Origin: Marnyiella aurantia
Lineage (GTDB): Bacteria; Bacteroidota; Bacteroidia; Flavobacteriales; Weeksellaceae
NCBI RefSeq assembly: GCF_014041915.1
Contig: NZ_CP059472.1
Coordinates: 1,550,001-1,614,000, forward strand
Direction: 5' to 3'
Length of the DNA stretch: 64,000 bases
Shown here: piece after piece, positions 53,084-62,896 of the stretch
How the letters are laid out: every line of letters starts with the position of its first letter
Numbering within the stretch: position 1 is the stretch's first letter
Position numbers and translations under genes: made by a program
The notes under the pieces: model-generated
What the model was told of the DNA's origin: nothing
The model's database searches: none
The model's input: only the letters and a program-made list of their open reading frames with translations

Positions 53084-55204
53084 ATGTTTAAAAAATCTAA
53101 ACTAAATAAATTACTTCTATTTGTTCCGTTAATGAGTCTGATGTTCTGTTTCAATGCAGCCCAGAATGACGACGAAAAGATGCAAACCATTATGGTAAGT
53201 GTGAAAAACACTCTTTCTTATCTGCATTACAGCCCGAAACCCATTAATGATGCGTACTCCCAGGAGGTTTACGATAAGTATTTTGAGATGGTGGATTTCG
53301 GCAAGAGATATTTTCTCCAGTCCGATATGGCTGAATTCAGCAAACACCGTACAAAACTTGATGATTATCTGAACCGTGGCGACCTTACCTTCTACAAACT
53401 TACCGTGGACAGGCTTTATCAGCGTGTTGATGAAATCGACAAGATCAGTCAGGAAATCTTCAGCAAGCCTATAAATCTTGATGAGGATGAAGTGCTTGTA
53501 CTGGAGCACAAAATAAAGAAGGCACCGGCTAACCGCGAGGAGCAGTACAATGAATGGAAGAAATTCATCAAATACAATATCCTTCAGGAAATGGAAACCC
53601 TGAACAGCAGGGAAGAGACCCAGCGTAAGAAAAAAGACAGCGTACAGAAATTCGGCCTTAAGGATACAATTAAACTTGAAATCCTGACGCCCGAACAGAA
53701 ACTTACAAAAGCGACAGGTGAGGTGAAGGATCTTATGGGCGAAACTTTTACCCGATTCAAGAAAAGAAAGAAAATGGACTGGTTTACGGTCTATATGAAT
53801 GCTTATTCAGAGGTTTTCGATCCACATACCAACTATTTTTCGCCAAGAGATAAGGAAGATTTCGATGTTAACTTCACCGGAAAGGTTATAGGCATCGGAG
53901 CAATTATTCAGGAGAGAAAAGGAAACCTGTTTTTGGGAGCACTTACCGTTGGAGCACCCGCTTGGAAATCCAAACAACTTTCGGAAGGCGACAAAATCCT
54001 CAAGGTAAAATCACTGCCAAATAAGGAAGCCGTAAATGTAGTTGGAATGCTGTCCGATGAGGCGGTAAGGCTTATTCGCGGTAAGGAGGGAACTGCAGTA
54101 ACTTTAACTGTAGAAAAGAAAGATAAAACCGTCAAGGAAGTGACTATGATCCGTGAGGAAGTAGCGATGGAAGATACCTATGCAAGAAGTATCATCATTA
54201 ACTCAAAAGACGGGAAAAAGTTTGGCTTTATCAATCTTCCCGGATTCAACGCCGAGTTTGATAAAGAAGACGGCAGAAATGCATCTGACGATATTAAGAA
54301 CGAAATCATTAAGCTGAAGGCACAGAACGTTCAGGGAATCATTCTGGACCTCAGAAATAACGGTGGCGGCTCTCTTACAGAGGTTGGCGACATTATGGGC
54401 CTTTTTATGAATGCAGGTCCTTATGTGCAGGTAAAAGACGGACAGGGAAAGATACAGACGCTCAGGAATAAAACCAACAGTCCGATTTGGAATGGACCGC
54501 TGGCCATTATGCAGAACGAACTTTCCGCGTCCGCTTCAGAGATTCTTGCCGGTGCCATGCAGGATTATGGCAGAGCGGTTGTAATTGGCTCGCCACAGTC
54601 CTTTGGTAAAGGAACGGTGCAGACTTTTGTAGACCTGAACCGTTTCCTGAATACGAACGACGATTTTGGTTCTCTGAAACTGACTATACAGAAATTTTAC
54701 AGGATTACCGGCGAATCCACCCAGAAAAAAGGCATTGAATCGGACATTCAAATGAAAGACTTCTTTACTTTTTCTGAAATTGGTGAACGTTATGATGATT
54801 ATGCGCTGGCATGGGACAAAATTCCAAACGTAGCCTTTAATAAAGTAAACGGCATCAATATTCCCAAAATGAAGCAGAACAGCGCCCAGCGGATGAGTGT
54901 AAACTCCAACTATCAGTTGCTGCTGGAATCTGCACAATGGAAAGAAGATATGGGAAAAGAGCAAAGCATAACCGTAAATCAGACCAAGTTCTTTGAATTG
55001 ATGAAACAGCGTAAGGAAGAAATCAAGAAATTTGAAAAACTGGACAAATTTAATAACGGACTGGTTCTTTCCATTTTCCCGCAGGAGATGCAGCGTGAGA
55101 AAACCGATGAGGCCTTTAAAAAGAAGACCGAAAACTGGAAAAAACTGCTGTCAAAAGATGTTTATCTGGAAGAAGCGGTGAACATAATCTCTGAAATGAT
55201 ATAA
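53084..55204 (+). CDS. prc: Tail-specific carboxy-terminal processing protease (Prc/Tsp)
   Basis: Periplasmic serine protease cleaving C-terminal tails. 706 aa: signal-type N-terminus (about 9-26, LLLFVPLMSLMFCFNAAQ), Tsp N-terminal domain, PDZ domain (GVGAIIQERKGNLFLG-like region GIGAIIQ onward, about 275-350), then the catalytic domain with Ser in ELSASASEILAG and Lys in FGKGTVQTF. Ends with the DUF3340-type C-terminal region. Length and the domain order are those of the Prc branch rather than short CtpA. Followed by a strong terminator. Confidence 0.92.
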   Translation: MFKKSKLNKLLLFVPLMSLMFCFNAAQNDDEKMQTIMVSVKNTLSYLHYSPKPINDAYSQEVYDKYFEMVDFGKRYFLQSDMAEFSKHRTKLDDYLNRGDLTFYKLTVDRLYQRVDEIDKISQEIFSKPINLDEDEVLVLEHKIKKAPANREEQYNEWKKFIKYNILQEMETLNSREETQRKKKDSVQKFGLKDTIKLEILTPEQKLTKATGEVKDLMGETFTRFKKRKKMDWFTVYMNAYSEVFDPHTNYFSPRDKEDFDVNFTGKVIGIGAIIQERKGNLFLGALTVGAPAWKSKQLSEGDKILKVKSLPNKEAVNVVGMLSDEAVRLIRGKEGTAVTLTVEKKDKTVKEVTMIREEVAMEDTYARSIIINSKDGKKFGFINLPGFNAEFDKEDGRNASDDIKNEIIKLKAQNVQGIILDLRNNGGGSLTEVGDIMGLFMNAGPYVQVKDGQGKIQTLRNKTNSPIWNGPLAIMQNELSASASEILAGAMQDYGRAVVIGSPQSFGKGTVQTFVDLNRFLNTNDDFGSLKLTIQKFYRITGESTQKKGIESDIQMKDFFTFSEIGERYDDYALAWDKIPNVAFNKVNGINIPKMKQNSAQRMSVNSNYQLLLESAQWKEDMGKEQSITVNQTKFFELMKQRKEEIKKFEKLDKFNNGLVLSIFPQEMQREKTDEAFKKKTENWKKLLSKDVYLEEAVNIISEMI

Positions 55205-55220
55205 TTAATTATTCCAAACA

Positions 55221-55254
55221 AAAAAAATCGTCATTTTTTAATGACGATTTTTTT
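55221..55254. terminator. Bidirectional terminator between prc and sodC
   Basis: Stem AATCGTCATT / AATGACGATT with loop TTTT, flanked by A-run and T-run, so it works for both converging genes. Confidence 0.9.
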
Positions 55255-55269
55255 GTTATTGATAACGGA

Positions 55270-55776
55270 TTATTTTATAACCACACAACCTACTCTGCCA
55301 CCCGCATTTCCTGTGGGCTGGGTTTTGAAATCATCGGCCTGAGCATGGATGATAATTGACTTACCATACAGATTTTTAGATGGGTCACTGCAGCCCAGAC
55401 ACCATTTATCGGTTTTCATTACCAGCCTTGAAGTTCCCTGAGCGTTCGCTTTCAAATTGCCTAAGTCGCCGGTATGGTGCTCACCCATACCCCACTTACC
55501 ATGGTCGTGTGAAGTCGGATTCCAGTGACCGCCTGCCGAACTTCCATCTGGAGCACTGCAGTCCCCGTTTTCATGGATATGTGCTGCATGTACACCGTTA
55601 GGATTAAGCTTAAGCACGTTCATATCCAGTTCTACAGTGTTACCTTTCTGAGTAAACATGGCAGTACCCTGAACTTCAGAATTGCTCTTGGATTCGATGG
55701 TGTAGGTCTTTGTTGTTGCACATGAAGTCAGCAATAAAGCCAAAATTCCGGCTAGGGATAAAGTTGTTTTGTTCAT
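55270..55776 (-). CDS. sodC: Cu/Zn superoxide dismutase, lipoprotein form
   Basis: Detoxifies superoxide outside the cytoplasm. 168 aa from the ATG at 55774-55776; the upstream 15 codons would put charged residues before the signal. The lipoprotein signal ends LLTSC (Cys19). Copper/zinc ligands: HIHENGDC, GGHWNPTSHDHG, the Asp in TGDLGN and HAQADDF; the substrate-guiding Arg and disulphide Cys are in GNAGGRVGCVV. It stands next to no other oxidative-stress gene except the lipoprotein MsrA far upstream. Confidence 0.93.
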   Translation of the reverse strand: MNKTTLSLAGILALLLTSCATTKTYTIESKSNSEVQGTAMFTQKGNTVELDMNVLKLNPNGVHAAHIHENGDCSAPDGSSAGGHWNPTSHDHGKWGMGEHHTGDLGNLKANAQGTSRLVMKTDKWCLGCSDPSKNLYGKSIIIHAQADDFKTQPTGNAGGRVGCVVIK

Positions 55777-55883
55777 TTTGGAAAATTTTACCTGTAAATT
55801 TAGGGCTAATTCGCTTCGCACTCAATTGAAAATGGCGAAATTGAAAGCTTCGCTTTAAATTGTATAATGCCAGCTCGCCAGAG

Positions 55884-57071
55884 CTATGAGATTACACCGC
55901 TGCCCAGAAGTTCATCGCCAGCATACCAGGCTGCAAACTGACCTTCCGCAATCGCCGACTGTGCCTGATCAAACTCCATATAAAGGCCATCTTCAAACTG
56001 ATAAAGCACCGCTTTTTCCAACGTCTGCCTGTACCGGATTCGTGCCTGTACCGGCATAGATTCGCCATTTTTAAGCCGATGATCTTCACGCACCCAATGA
56101 ACGTCATCATTTTGGATTTTTAGCGCTTTACGGAAAAGCCCGGGGAAATTCCGGCCTTCACCTACATAAATGATATTGTGTTCCATATCCCGTGAGACAA
56201 TGAAACAGCTTTCCTTATGACCACCGATTCCCAGGCCTTTACTCTGTCCAATTGTAAAAAACTGGGCGCCCTGATGAGTACCAATCACCTTTCCGTCTTC
56301 TTTATTATATTTTGTTTTAGCAGAAAGATACTGCAGTTCTTCAAGCTTTGAGGCAAATTGAGGACTCCCGCGGTGAAAGTCCGGGAAATCATTAAATATC
56401 TCAACAATTTCACCTGTTTTTGGAACCAGTTGCTGCTGCAGGAAAGTAGGTAAACTTACCTTGCCGATAAAACAAAGTCCCTGCGAATCTTTCTTTTCTG
56501 CAGTAACCAAACCAAGTTCCTTAGCGATTTCGCGAACTTCGGGTTTTGTAAGGTCACCAATCGGAAATAAAGCTTTAGAAAGCTGTTCCTGATTGAGTTG
56601 ACAAAGAAAATATGACTGGTCCTTATTAGTGTCCTTACCTGCAAGCAAACGGTATGTTTGCCCGCCGTTTTCACTCTCAAATGAATCTACCCGCGCGTAA
56701 TGTCCGGTAGCTACTTTATCGGCACCCAGGGAAAGTGCTGTTTGGAGAAAAACATCAAACTTAACCTCACGGTTACACAGAATATCGGGATTAGGTGTAC
56801 GTCCGTTCTGATATTCGGCAAACATATAATCGACGATCCGCTCTTTATACAGATCACTCATATCAATCACCTGAAAAGGTATTCCTAATTTTTGGGCTAC
56901 CATCAGCGCGTCATTGCTGTCTTCCACCCAGGGACATTCGTCTTCCAGCGTTACAGAGGCATCATTCCAGTTGCGCATAAAGAGGGCGATGACCTCATGA
57001 CCCTGCTGCTGAAGCAGATAAGCAGCAACAGAAGAATCAACCCCGCCGGAAAGCCCTACTACAATCTTCAT
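55884..57071 (-). CDS. mnmA: tRNA-specific 2-thiouridylase MnmA
   Basis: Thiolates U34 of tRNA for Lys, Glu and Gln. 395 aa. ATP-pyrophosphatase P-loop [15 protein letters not shown] (5-19), the catalytic Cys in LCNREVKFD near residue 100 and the second Cys in SQGLCFIGK near 199, plus the C-terminal beta-barrel. It has its own promoter and is separated from clpC by a terminator. Confidence 0.96.
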   Translation of the reverse strand: MKIVVGLSGGVDSSVAAYLLQQQGHEVIALFMRNWNDASVTLEDECPWVEDSNDALMVAQKLGIPFQVIDMSDLYKERIVDYMFAEYQNGRTPNPDILCNREVKFDVFLQTALSLGADKVATGHYARVDSFESENGGQTYRLLAGKDTNKDQSYFLCQLNQEQLSKALFPIGDLTKPEVREIAKELGLVTAEKKDSQGLCFIGKVSLPTFLQQQLVPKTGEIVEIFNDFPDFHRGSPQFASKLEELQYLSAKTKYNKEDGKVIGTHQGAQFFTIGQSKGLGIGGHKESCFIVSRDMEHNIIYVGEGRNFPGLFRKALKIQNDDVHWVREDHRLKNGESMPVQARIRYRQTLEKAVLYQFEDGLYMEFDQAQSAIAEGQFAAWYAGDELLGSGVIS

Positions 57072-57088
57072 CTTAAAAATAATTTATG

Positions 57089-57096
57089 CAAAATTA
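57089..57096 (-). promoter_or_regulatory. Promoter -7 element of mnmA (TAATTTTG)
   Basis: Exact TAnnTTTG match 17 bases upstream of the mnmA ATG. Confidence 0.6.
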
Positions 57097-57195
57097 CGGA
57101 AATAAGAATGATTAAAGTGTGCACCGGCATTTATGCTGTGGATGGTAACGATTGACGGATAAGGTTATATCAACAAAATAATAATGCTATATACA

Positions 57196-57221
57196 CAAAA
57201 AAGGCCGCATTTCTGCGGCCT
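57196..57221 (-). terminator. Rho-independent terminator of clpC
   Basis: Stem AGGCCGCA / TGCGGCCT; on the minus strand the loop is a GAAA tetraloop and is followed by six T. Confidence 0.88.
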
Positions 57222-57242
57222 CACGAAATCATAATTTAAATA

Positions 57243-59765
57243 TTACACTTTCTCCTTCTTTGCTTTTGGCGCTTCCTCTTTTTCCAAAGCATCTTTCTCC
57301 TCATTCAATTTAAGGACAAGGGTCTGACCTTCGGAAATCTGCTTATTTACAAGCATTTCGGCAATAAGGTCTTCAATATACTTCTGAATAGCTCTCTTCA
57401 GCGGTCTTGCACCAAAGTCTCTGTCCCACCCTTTTTCTGCAATGAAATCCTGTGCTTCTTCTGTAAGCTCAACAGTATAACCCAGTTTTTCTAGTCTTGC
57501 ATAAAGTTTAGAAAGTTCCAGATTAATAATTTGCTTAATATCTTCTTTAGACAGTGAATTAAAGATAATGATATCATCAATTCTGTTCAGGAATTCCGGC
57601 GCGAATGCTTTCTTAAGCGCATTCTCAATTGTAGCTCTGGCTCTTGCGTCGGAAGACGATTTCTTAGCAGTAGTGCCGAAACCAACACCGTCGCCAAAAT
57701 CTTTAAGATCTCTGGTTCCGATGTTGGATGTAAGGATTATAATGGTATTCCTGAAATCGATCTTACGTCCCAAACTGTCGGTTATATGGCCTTCGTCCAG
57801 AATCTGCAGCAATATGTTGAATACATCCGGATGCGCTTTTTCAATTTCATCAAGAAGCAGTACTGCGTAAGGTTTTCTTCTTACGGCTTCAGTAAGTTGT
57901 CCGCCTTCTTCATATCCCACGTATCCCGGAGGCGCACCTACCAGTCTGGAAACAGCGAATTTCTCCATATATTCACTCATGTCAATACGGATAAGTGCAT
58001 CGTCACTGTCAAACAGTTCGCGGGCCATTACTTTTGCAAGCTCAGTCTTACCAACACCTGTGGTACCCAGGAAGATAAATGTACCGATAGGTCGGTTAGG
58101 ATCTTTCAGTCCGGCGCGGTTTCTCTGTATGGCCTTTACTACTTTTTTCACCGCTACCTCCTGTCCGATGACCTTGCCGTTCAGTTTATCATCCATCTGC
58201 GCGAGCTTGTCAAGTTCGTTTTTACCTACTTTGGTCACAGGTATTCCACTCATCATGGACACTACCTCGGCTACACTTTCCTCGCTAACAACTTCCTTCT
58301 TTTCCTTCACATCCTTATCCCACTGTTCCTGGGCTGAAGCCAGTTCACGGGTAAGTCTTTCCTCCTCATCTTTAAGTTTACGGGCTTCCAGGTAATCCTG
58401 TGCCTTTACTGCCTGTTGCTTCTGAGTTTTGATTTCTTCAATTTTCTTCTCATTTACAATTATTTCAGTAGGCACCTTCATATTCTTGATGTACACCCGC
58501 GAGCCTGCTTCATCCATGGCGTCAATGGCTTTATCGGGCAGAAAACGGTCCGTAATATATCTTGAAGTCAGGTTTACACAGGCATTTATGGCCTCGTCTG
58601 TATAAGTTACATTGTGATGATCTTCATATTTATCTTTAATCTGATTCAGGATAAGGATGGTCTCATCAATTGAAGTTGGTTCAACCATCACTTTCTGGAA
58701 CCTTCTTTCGAGGGCACCGTCTTTTTCAATATACTGGCGGTACTCATCCAGAGTAGTGGCTCCAATGCATTGAATTTCGCCCCGTGCCAACGCCGGTTTA
58801 AACATATTGGAAGCATCCAGGCTGCCTGTGGAGCTACCCGCACCTACAATGGTATGAAGCTCATCAATGAACAGAATTACGTCGCGGTTCTTTTCCAGCT
58901 CGGTCATGATGGCTTTCATCCGTTCTTCGAACTGACCACGATATTTGGTTCCAGCCACCAAACTGGCCAAATCCAGTGTAATCACACGTTTGCCATATAA
59001 TACCCGCGAAACTTTTTTCTGGTGAATACGAAGAGCAAGACCTTCGGCAATTGCCGATTTACCCACACCAGGCTCACCAATAAGCAGCGGATTATTCTTT
59101 TTGCGGCGCGACAATATTTGTGAAACCCGTTCAATCTCTTTTTCACGTCCGATTACAGGGTCCAGCTTACCGTCCTTTGCAAGGGTTGTAAGGTCTCTGC
59201 CAAAATTATCCAAAGTAGGAGTTTTACTTTTACCCGAGCCTAAACTTGCGCCCGGCTTACGCATCTGGCCGTATTCTTCCCTCTCATCATCATCATCATA
59301 AGCGCTCATCTTTGGGGTTTCACCGGAGTTCTTAAGCATAAGCTGATATTCACGTGACACGCCTTCATAGTCTACATCATAAGCGCTCAAAATGCTTGAA
59401 GTTGGATCCTCAAACTTATAAAGAATACCCAAGAGCAGATGCACGGTATTAATCTCCGCGCTTTTATACTGGCGGCATTCCAATTCGGACCGCTTCACGG
59501 CCTGATCGGCCAGTTTGGTAAACGATATGTTTGGTATTTCATCACTGAGTAAATTGACTCCCGAAACAGTCATGGTTTCAATCTTCCTGCGGATCTGGGT
59601 AAGATCTGCATTAAGATTCTGCAGAATTTCACGCGCTGAATTATCGGTTTTTATGATTCCCAAAAGCAGATGCTCGGTATTCAGGAATTCACTTTTCAGC
59701 CGTCGTGCTTCGCTTTTGCTGTGTTTGAAAACTTTGTCCAAACCATCTGAAAATTTATAATCCAT
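57243..59765 (-). CDS. clpC: ATP-dependent Clp protease ATP-binding subunit ClpC
   Basis: AAA+ unfoldase that feeds substrates to ClpP. 840 aa: ClpN repeats at the N-terminus ([15 protein letters not shown] and [12 protein letters not shown]), first AAA+ domain with [13 protein letters not shown], a UVR-type coiled middle region ([20 protein letters not shown]), second AAA+ domain with [12 protein letters not shown], and the ClpP-binding tail region. The presence of the UVR middle domain indicates ClpC rather than ClpA or ClpB. No ctsR/mcs genes are adjacent. The 155-base gap upstream shows no consensus promoter. Confidence 0.95.
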   Translation of the reverse strand: MDYKFSDGLDKVFKHSKSEARRLKSEFLNTEHLLLGIIKTDNSAREILQNLNADLTQIRRKIETMTVSGVNLLSDEIPNISFTKLADQAVKRSELECRQYKSAEINTVHLLLGILYKFEDPTSSILSAYDVDYEGVSREYQLMLKNSGETPKMSAYDDDDEREEYGQMRKPGASLGSGKSKTPTLDNFGRDLTTLAKDGKLDPVIGREKEIERVSQILSRRKKNNPLLIGEPGVGKSAIAEGLALRIHQKKVSRVLYGKRVITLDLASLVAGTKYRGQFEERMKAIMTELEKNRDVILFIDELHTIVGAGSSTGSLDASNMFKPALARGEIQCIGATTLDEYRQYIEKDGALERRFQKVMVEPTSIDETILILNQIKDKYEDHHNVTYTDEAINACVNLTSRYITDRFLPDKAIDAMDEAGSRVYIKNMKVPTEIIVNEKKIEEIKTQKQQAVKAQDYLEARKLKDEEERLTRELASAQEQWDKDVKEKKEVVSEESVAEVVSMMSGIPVTKVGKNELDKLAQMDDKLNGKVIGQEVAVKKVVKAIQRNRAGLKDPNRPIGTFIFLGTTGVGKTELAKVMARELFDSDDALIRIDMSEYMEKFAVSRLVGAPPGYVGYEEGGQLTEAVRRKPYAVLLLDEIEKAHPDVFNILLQILDEGHITDSLGRKIDFRNTIIILTSNIGTRDLKDFGDGVGFGTTAKKSSSDARARATIENALKKAFAPEFLNRIDDIIIFNSLSKEDIKQIINLELSKLYARLEKLGYTVELTEEAQDFIAEKGWDRDFGARPLKRAIQKYIEDLIAEMLVNKQISEGQTLVLKLNEEKDALEKEEAPKAKKEKV

Positions 59766-59894
59766 AATTAGGTTCTCATTAATAATAAGGCGGCGAATTC
59801 CAGCCTTAATTACATTCTAAGTTACAAATACTTTACCAAAAACCAAATAATGACTTTCTGGCAGGCAGGTTTTTATCATCTTACTGGAATTGAT

Positions 59895-59902
59895 TAGATT
59901 TG
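59895..59902 (+). promoter_or_regulatory. Promoter -7 element of the SemiSWEET-like gene and its cluster (TAGATTTG)
   Basis: Exact TAnnTTTG match 18 bases before the ATG at 59921. It probably drives the four-gene plus-strand cluster ending at 62639. Confidence 0.6.
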
Positions 59903-59920
59903 CGTACCTAATCCACTTCT

Positions 59921-60151
59921 ATGAGCCCAGAAATTGCAAGTTACTGCGGATATACAGCCTCAGTATTTATCGTTTTAAGTTTCGTGCTGAAAGACATAAA
60001 AAAGATCCGGTTTGTTAATATGATCGGATGCATCCTTTTTGTGCTTTACGGAATATACAGCGGAATGCTTTGGCCAATAATTATACCTAATGCGATCCTT
60101 TGCTTTGTCCAGATTTATCATCTCATCAAGAAAGAAAAGGTTTCCTCATGA
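59921..60151 (+). CDS. Small three-helix membrane protein, SemiSWEET/YgjV-like
   Basis: A 76 aa protein with three hydrophobic helices (about 6-22, 32-48, 52-68). The pattern KDIKKIRFVNMIGCILFVLYG and WPIIIPNAILCFVQIY fits the SemiSWEET sugar-transporter fold and the YgjV family; in databases such proteins are sometimes mislabelled as uroporphyrinogen decarboxylase. Sugar transport is a possibility, not shown. It shares a 4-base ATGA overlap with the downstream glycosyltransferase gene. Confidence 0.65.
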   Translation: MSPEIASYCGYTASVFIVLSFVLKDIKKIRFVNMIGCILFVLYGIYSGMLWPIIIPNAILCFVQIYHLIKKEKVSS

Positions 60152-61248
60152 AAGTTTTAGTTTCTGCGTTCAGCAGTCTTTATACAGATCAACGCATTGA
60201 AAAGGTTTGCCGGACTCTTCACAATAATGGCTACAGCATCAGTTTGATCGGCAACAACTGGGATGGCGCCGGAAAAATGGAAAGGCCCTATCCCTTTTTC
60301 AGGATTTCAATGACTTCCACTGTTCTGCGCTATGCCTATCCCGAATTCCAGTGGAAACTTTACAGGGAATTGGACCGGAGAGTTGATAAGGAAACAGTCC
60401 TGTTGGCAAATGATCTGGATGCACTGTTACCCAATATGCTTATTGCCAGAAAGTATAAGATACCAGTGGTTTTTGACAGTCATGAGATTTTTACTGAAAT
60501 GCCTGCCATCCAAGGTCGCTGGACGCAGAAAGTATGGAAGTTCCTTGAAAAAAAACTCGTGCCTGGCATGAAATACATGATGACCGAAAGTGAGAGTTAT
60601 GCAGAATGGTTTACGAACACATACGGGGTAAATCCTGTGGTGGTCCGCAACATACCACGCGTCATTAAAGAACCAATAACGCTTACTGAAAACGACACTA
60701 AGATTATTCTCTATCAGGGTGCAATAAACAAGTCACGAGGCATACCGAGCATTATACTTGCAATGCATCATATTAGCGGTGCGAAGCTGATTATTGCCGG
60801 CGACGGGCCAATGCGTACTGAGTATGAGAAACTTTCTGCCGATGAAGGCCTGGAGAGCAAGGTCCATTTTACCGGAAGACTGCATCCCGACGAACTACGA
60901 AAAGTTACGCGCACAGCAGATGTTGGAGTGAGTGTAGAGGAAAACGGCGGCGTAAGCTACCTTTATTCACTCCCAAACAAAGTTGCCGATTATATACAGT
61001 CACGGGTACCTTTAGTCATGATTAACTTTCCTGAAATGAGAAAGGTATACAGTCAGTTTAAAGTTGGAGAAATGGTAGATAATCATAATCCTGAAAATCT
61101 GGCTGCCAAAATAAAAACCGTTCTGGATAAAGGCAGATTATATTATCAGTCTGAACTTCATAAGGCCGCCGAGGCTCTGAACTGGGAGAATGAGGAGGAT
61201 AAGATCATAGGTCTCTTCGAAAAAGTTCAAAAGGAAAACTTTCGCTAA
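60148..61248 (+). CDS. Glycosyltransferase, GT4 type
   Basis: A 366 aa GT-B fold glycosyltransferase for surface glycan or glycolipid, sugar unknown. The ATG at 60148 overlaps the previous stop (ATGA) and starts MKVLVSAFSSLYTDQRIEKV; a frame 16 codons longer is not needed. The second domain has IILYQGAINKSRGIP, AGDGPMRTEYEKL, the ENGGVSYLYSLPNKVADYIQS donor-binding segment (written here only as a pattern) and the C-terminal helix. Confidence 0.85.
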   Translation: MKVLVSAFSSLYTDQRIEKVCRTLHNNGYSISLIGNNWDGAGKMERPYPFFRISMTSTVLRYAYPEFQWKLYRELDRRVDKETVLLANDLDALLPNMLIARKYKIPVVFDSHEIFTEMPAIQGRWTQKVWKFLEKKLVPGMKYMMTESESYAEWFTNTYGVNPVVVRNIPRVIKEPITLTENDTKIILYQGAINKSRGIPSIILAMHHISGAKLIIAGDGPMRTEYEKLSADEGLESKVHFTGRLHPDELRKVTRTADVGVSVEENGGVSYLYSLPNKVADYIQSRVPLVMINFPEMRKVYSQFKVGEMVDNHNPENLAAKIKTVLDKGRLYYQSELHKAAEALNWENEEDKIIGLFEKVQKENFR

Positions 61249-61253
61249 TTTTG
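61246..61253 (+). promoter_or_regulatory. Possible internal promoter before sufE (TAATTTTG)
   Basis: Exact TAnnTTTG match ending 4 bases before the sufE ATG; it includes the stop codon of the glycosyltransferase gene, so a chance match is possible. If real, the sufE transcript would be leaderless. Confidence 0.35.
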
Positions 61254-61257
61254 CAGC

Positions 61258-61677
61258 ATGACGATTAAAGAGAAACAGCAGGAATTAGTTGATGAGTTTG
61301 AATTTCTGGAAGATTGGGAACAGAAATACGAATATCTGATAGATCTGGGTAAGCAGTTAAACAACTTCCCGGAAGACAAAAAGACCGATGACAATCTCAT
61401 TAAAGGCTGCCAGTCCAAAGTGTGGATAGACGCCAGTTTCCGGGACGGAAAGCTGTTTTTCAATGCAGATTCCGACGGTATTCTGCCCAAGGGCATAGTT
61501 GCGTTGCTTACTTCCATTTATAGTGGCCATACCACTGAGGAAATATTAGGTTCAGATTTCGAGTTTATCTCCCGTATTGGCCTGCAGGAATTTCTCTCTC
61601 CCTCACGGGCCAACGGACTGATGGCCATGACTAAGCAAATTAAATTTTACGCCGTAGCATATCAACTGAAATCGTGA
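61258..61677 (+). CDS. sufE: Cysteine desulfuration protein SufE
   Basis: Accepts sulfur from SufS and passes it to the SufBCD scaffold for Fe-S cluster assembly. 139 aa, typical length. The sulfur-carrying Cys51 is in KGCQSKVW, the same position as in E. coli SufE, and the C-terminal part has LSPSRANGLMAM. It is placed between two glycosyltransferase genes rather than with sufBCDS. Confidence 0.95.
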   Translation: MTIKEKQQELVDEFEFLEDWEQKYEYLIDLGKQLNNFPEDKKTDDNLIKGCQSKVWIDASFRDGKLFFNADSDGILPKGIVALLTSIYSGHTTEEILGSDFEFISRIGLQEFLSPSRANGLMAMTKQIKFYAVAYQLKS

Positions 61678-62639
61678 GTACCGTCCTTGCATACCGGTTT
61701 TCAGCGTTTGGCGATGTAGCCATGACGGCAGTAGTCATACGTGAATTTCTGGAACAAAATCCGGACACCGGGATGGTCATGGTTTCCCGGGAGCATTTCA
61801 AACCGCTTTTTAGCAGCATACCAAATCTCGTTTTCAAAGGAATTAATTTGGACGATTATAAAGGTTTCTTTGGGATGCAGAGACTTGCCACCCAGTTAAT
61901 CGGTGAATTTAATCCTACTCATATAGCAGATCTACATGATGTGATCCGCACTAAAATCCTTAACAGGAAGTTCGCCAGGAAGGGCTTTAATGTTGCAGTG
62001 ATAGATAAGGGCAAAGAAGAAAAAGAAGTGCTTACCGACATTTGGAACCTAGGGAAGCAACCGCTCCGCACTACAGTGGAACGTTATGCGGATGTTTTTA
62101 GAGCCCTGGGTTTCGGACTGACACTTTCGCATACTCTCAGACCCGACAGTGCCCCCAGGTCAGGAATCGGATTTGCGCCTTTTGCCCAGCATAAAGGCAA
62201 GATGCTTCCATTGGATAAATCATTTGAACTCGCCAGGCTTCTTTCGCAAAAAAAGGACATCTATTTTTTCGGCGGAGGTAAGGAAGAGATAGATACATTG
62301 GCTCAGTGGGAAAAGCAGATACCAAATACAAAAAGTCTGGCCGGTACCCTTTCGCTGAGTCAGGAACTGGAAAAGATCTCAAGTCTGGAGGTGATGATCT
62401 CAATGGATTCGGCAAATATGCACCTTGCCAGCCTGGCAGGCACACGCTGCATATCCGTTTGGGGCTCTACACACCATTTTGCCGGCTTTCTGGGATATGG
62501 ACAGAGCGAAGATGACATCGTGCAGGTAAAAGACCTGACCTGCAGGCCCTGCTCGGTATTCGGGGACCGCGAATGCTTTCGCGGAGATTATGCGTGCCTG
62601 GAGGAAATCCACATTCAGCAGATACTTGAAAAACTCTAA
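61674..62639 (+). CDS. Glycosyltransferase family 9 (heptosyltransferase-like)
   Basis: GT9 enzyme transferring ADP-heptose or a related sugar to lipopolysaccharide core. 321 aa. The start is GTG at 61674, overlapping the sufE stop by 4 bases (GTGA), so translation is coupled. N-terminal AYRFSAFGDVAMTAVVI and the donor-binding pattern SMDSANMHLASLAGT with WGSTHHFAG are characteristic of the family. A terminator follows. Confidence 0.88.
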   Translation: MSTVLAYRFSAFGDVAMTAVVIREFLEQNPDTGMVMVSREHFKPLFSSIPNLVFKGINLDDYKGFFGMQRLATQLIGEFNPTHIADLHDVIRTKILNRKFARKGFNVAVIDKGKEEKEVLTDIWNLGKQPLRTTVERYADVFRALGFGLTLSHTLRPDSAPRSGIGFAPFAQHKGKMLPLDKSFELARLLSQKKDIYFFGGGKEEIDTLAQWEKQIPNTKSLAGTLSLSQELEKISSLEVMISMDSANMHLASLAGTRCISVWGSTHHFAGFLGYGQSEDDIVQVKDLTCRPCSVFGDRECFRGDYACLEEIHIQQILEKL

Positions 62640-62644
62640 ACATA

Positions 62645-62672
62645 AAACCTCAGAAAGCTCTGAGGTTTTTTA
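62645..62672 (+). terminator. Rho-independent terminator of the glycosyltransferase cluster
   Basis: Stem AACCTCAGA / TCTGAGGTT with loop AAGC, followed by TTTTTATTT. Confidence 0.88.
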
Positions 62673-62724
62673 TTTGAATGTGTTTGCTGTTTCAAAGGAC
62701 AGTATAAAACCACCAGACTTTAGC

Positions 62725-62755
62725 AAAAAAAAATCTCAGATTTCTCTGAGATTTT
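62725..62755 (-). terminator. Rho-independent terminator of tRNA-Val
   Basis: Stem AAATCTCAGA / TCTGAGATTT with a GAAA loop and a T-run on the minus strand, directly after the tRNA 3' end. Confidence 0.88.
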
Positions 62756-62756
62756 G

Positions 62757-62831
62757 TGGGCCCTGAGGGATTCGAACCCCCGACCCTCTGGGTGTAAACC
62801 AGATGCTCTGAACCAACTGAGCTAAGAGCCC
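62757..62831 (-). tRNA. tRNA-Val (anticodon TAC)
   Basis: A 75-base cloverleaf without encoded CCA. Acceptor GGGCTCT / AGGGCCC (one G-T pair), D-arm GCTC/GAGC, anticodon stem TCTGG/CCAGA with loop TTTACAC (anticodon TAC, reading GTA/GTG), five-base variable loop, T-arm with TTCGAAT loop. Read on the minus strand from its own promoter, with a terminator directly behind. Confidence 0.97.
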
Positions 62832-62866
62832 TAAACCGTTATTTGATGTCTCAAATTTTGGTGTTG

Positions 62867-62896
62867 CAAATATACAAGCTTTTTTTATTTCTCCAA
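62867..62896 (-). promoter_or_regulatory. Promoter of tRNA-Val (TTG, 19-base spacer, TATATTTG)
   Basis: The only promoter in the window with both Bacteroidota elements at standard spacing: TTG at 62894-62896 and TATATTTG at 62867-62874. Its upstream half lies inside the 3' end of folC. The start would be about 30 bases before the tRNA. Confidence 0.75.

Noticed and set aside
59788-59806. Imperfect hairpin AAGGC...GCCTT in the clpC leader as a possible regulatory site.
   Set aside because: Only five base pairs, no match to known ClpC operators (CtsR box), and no ctsR nearby.
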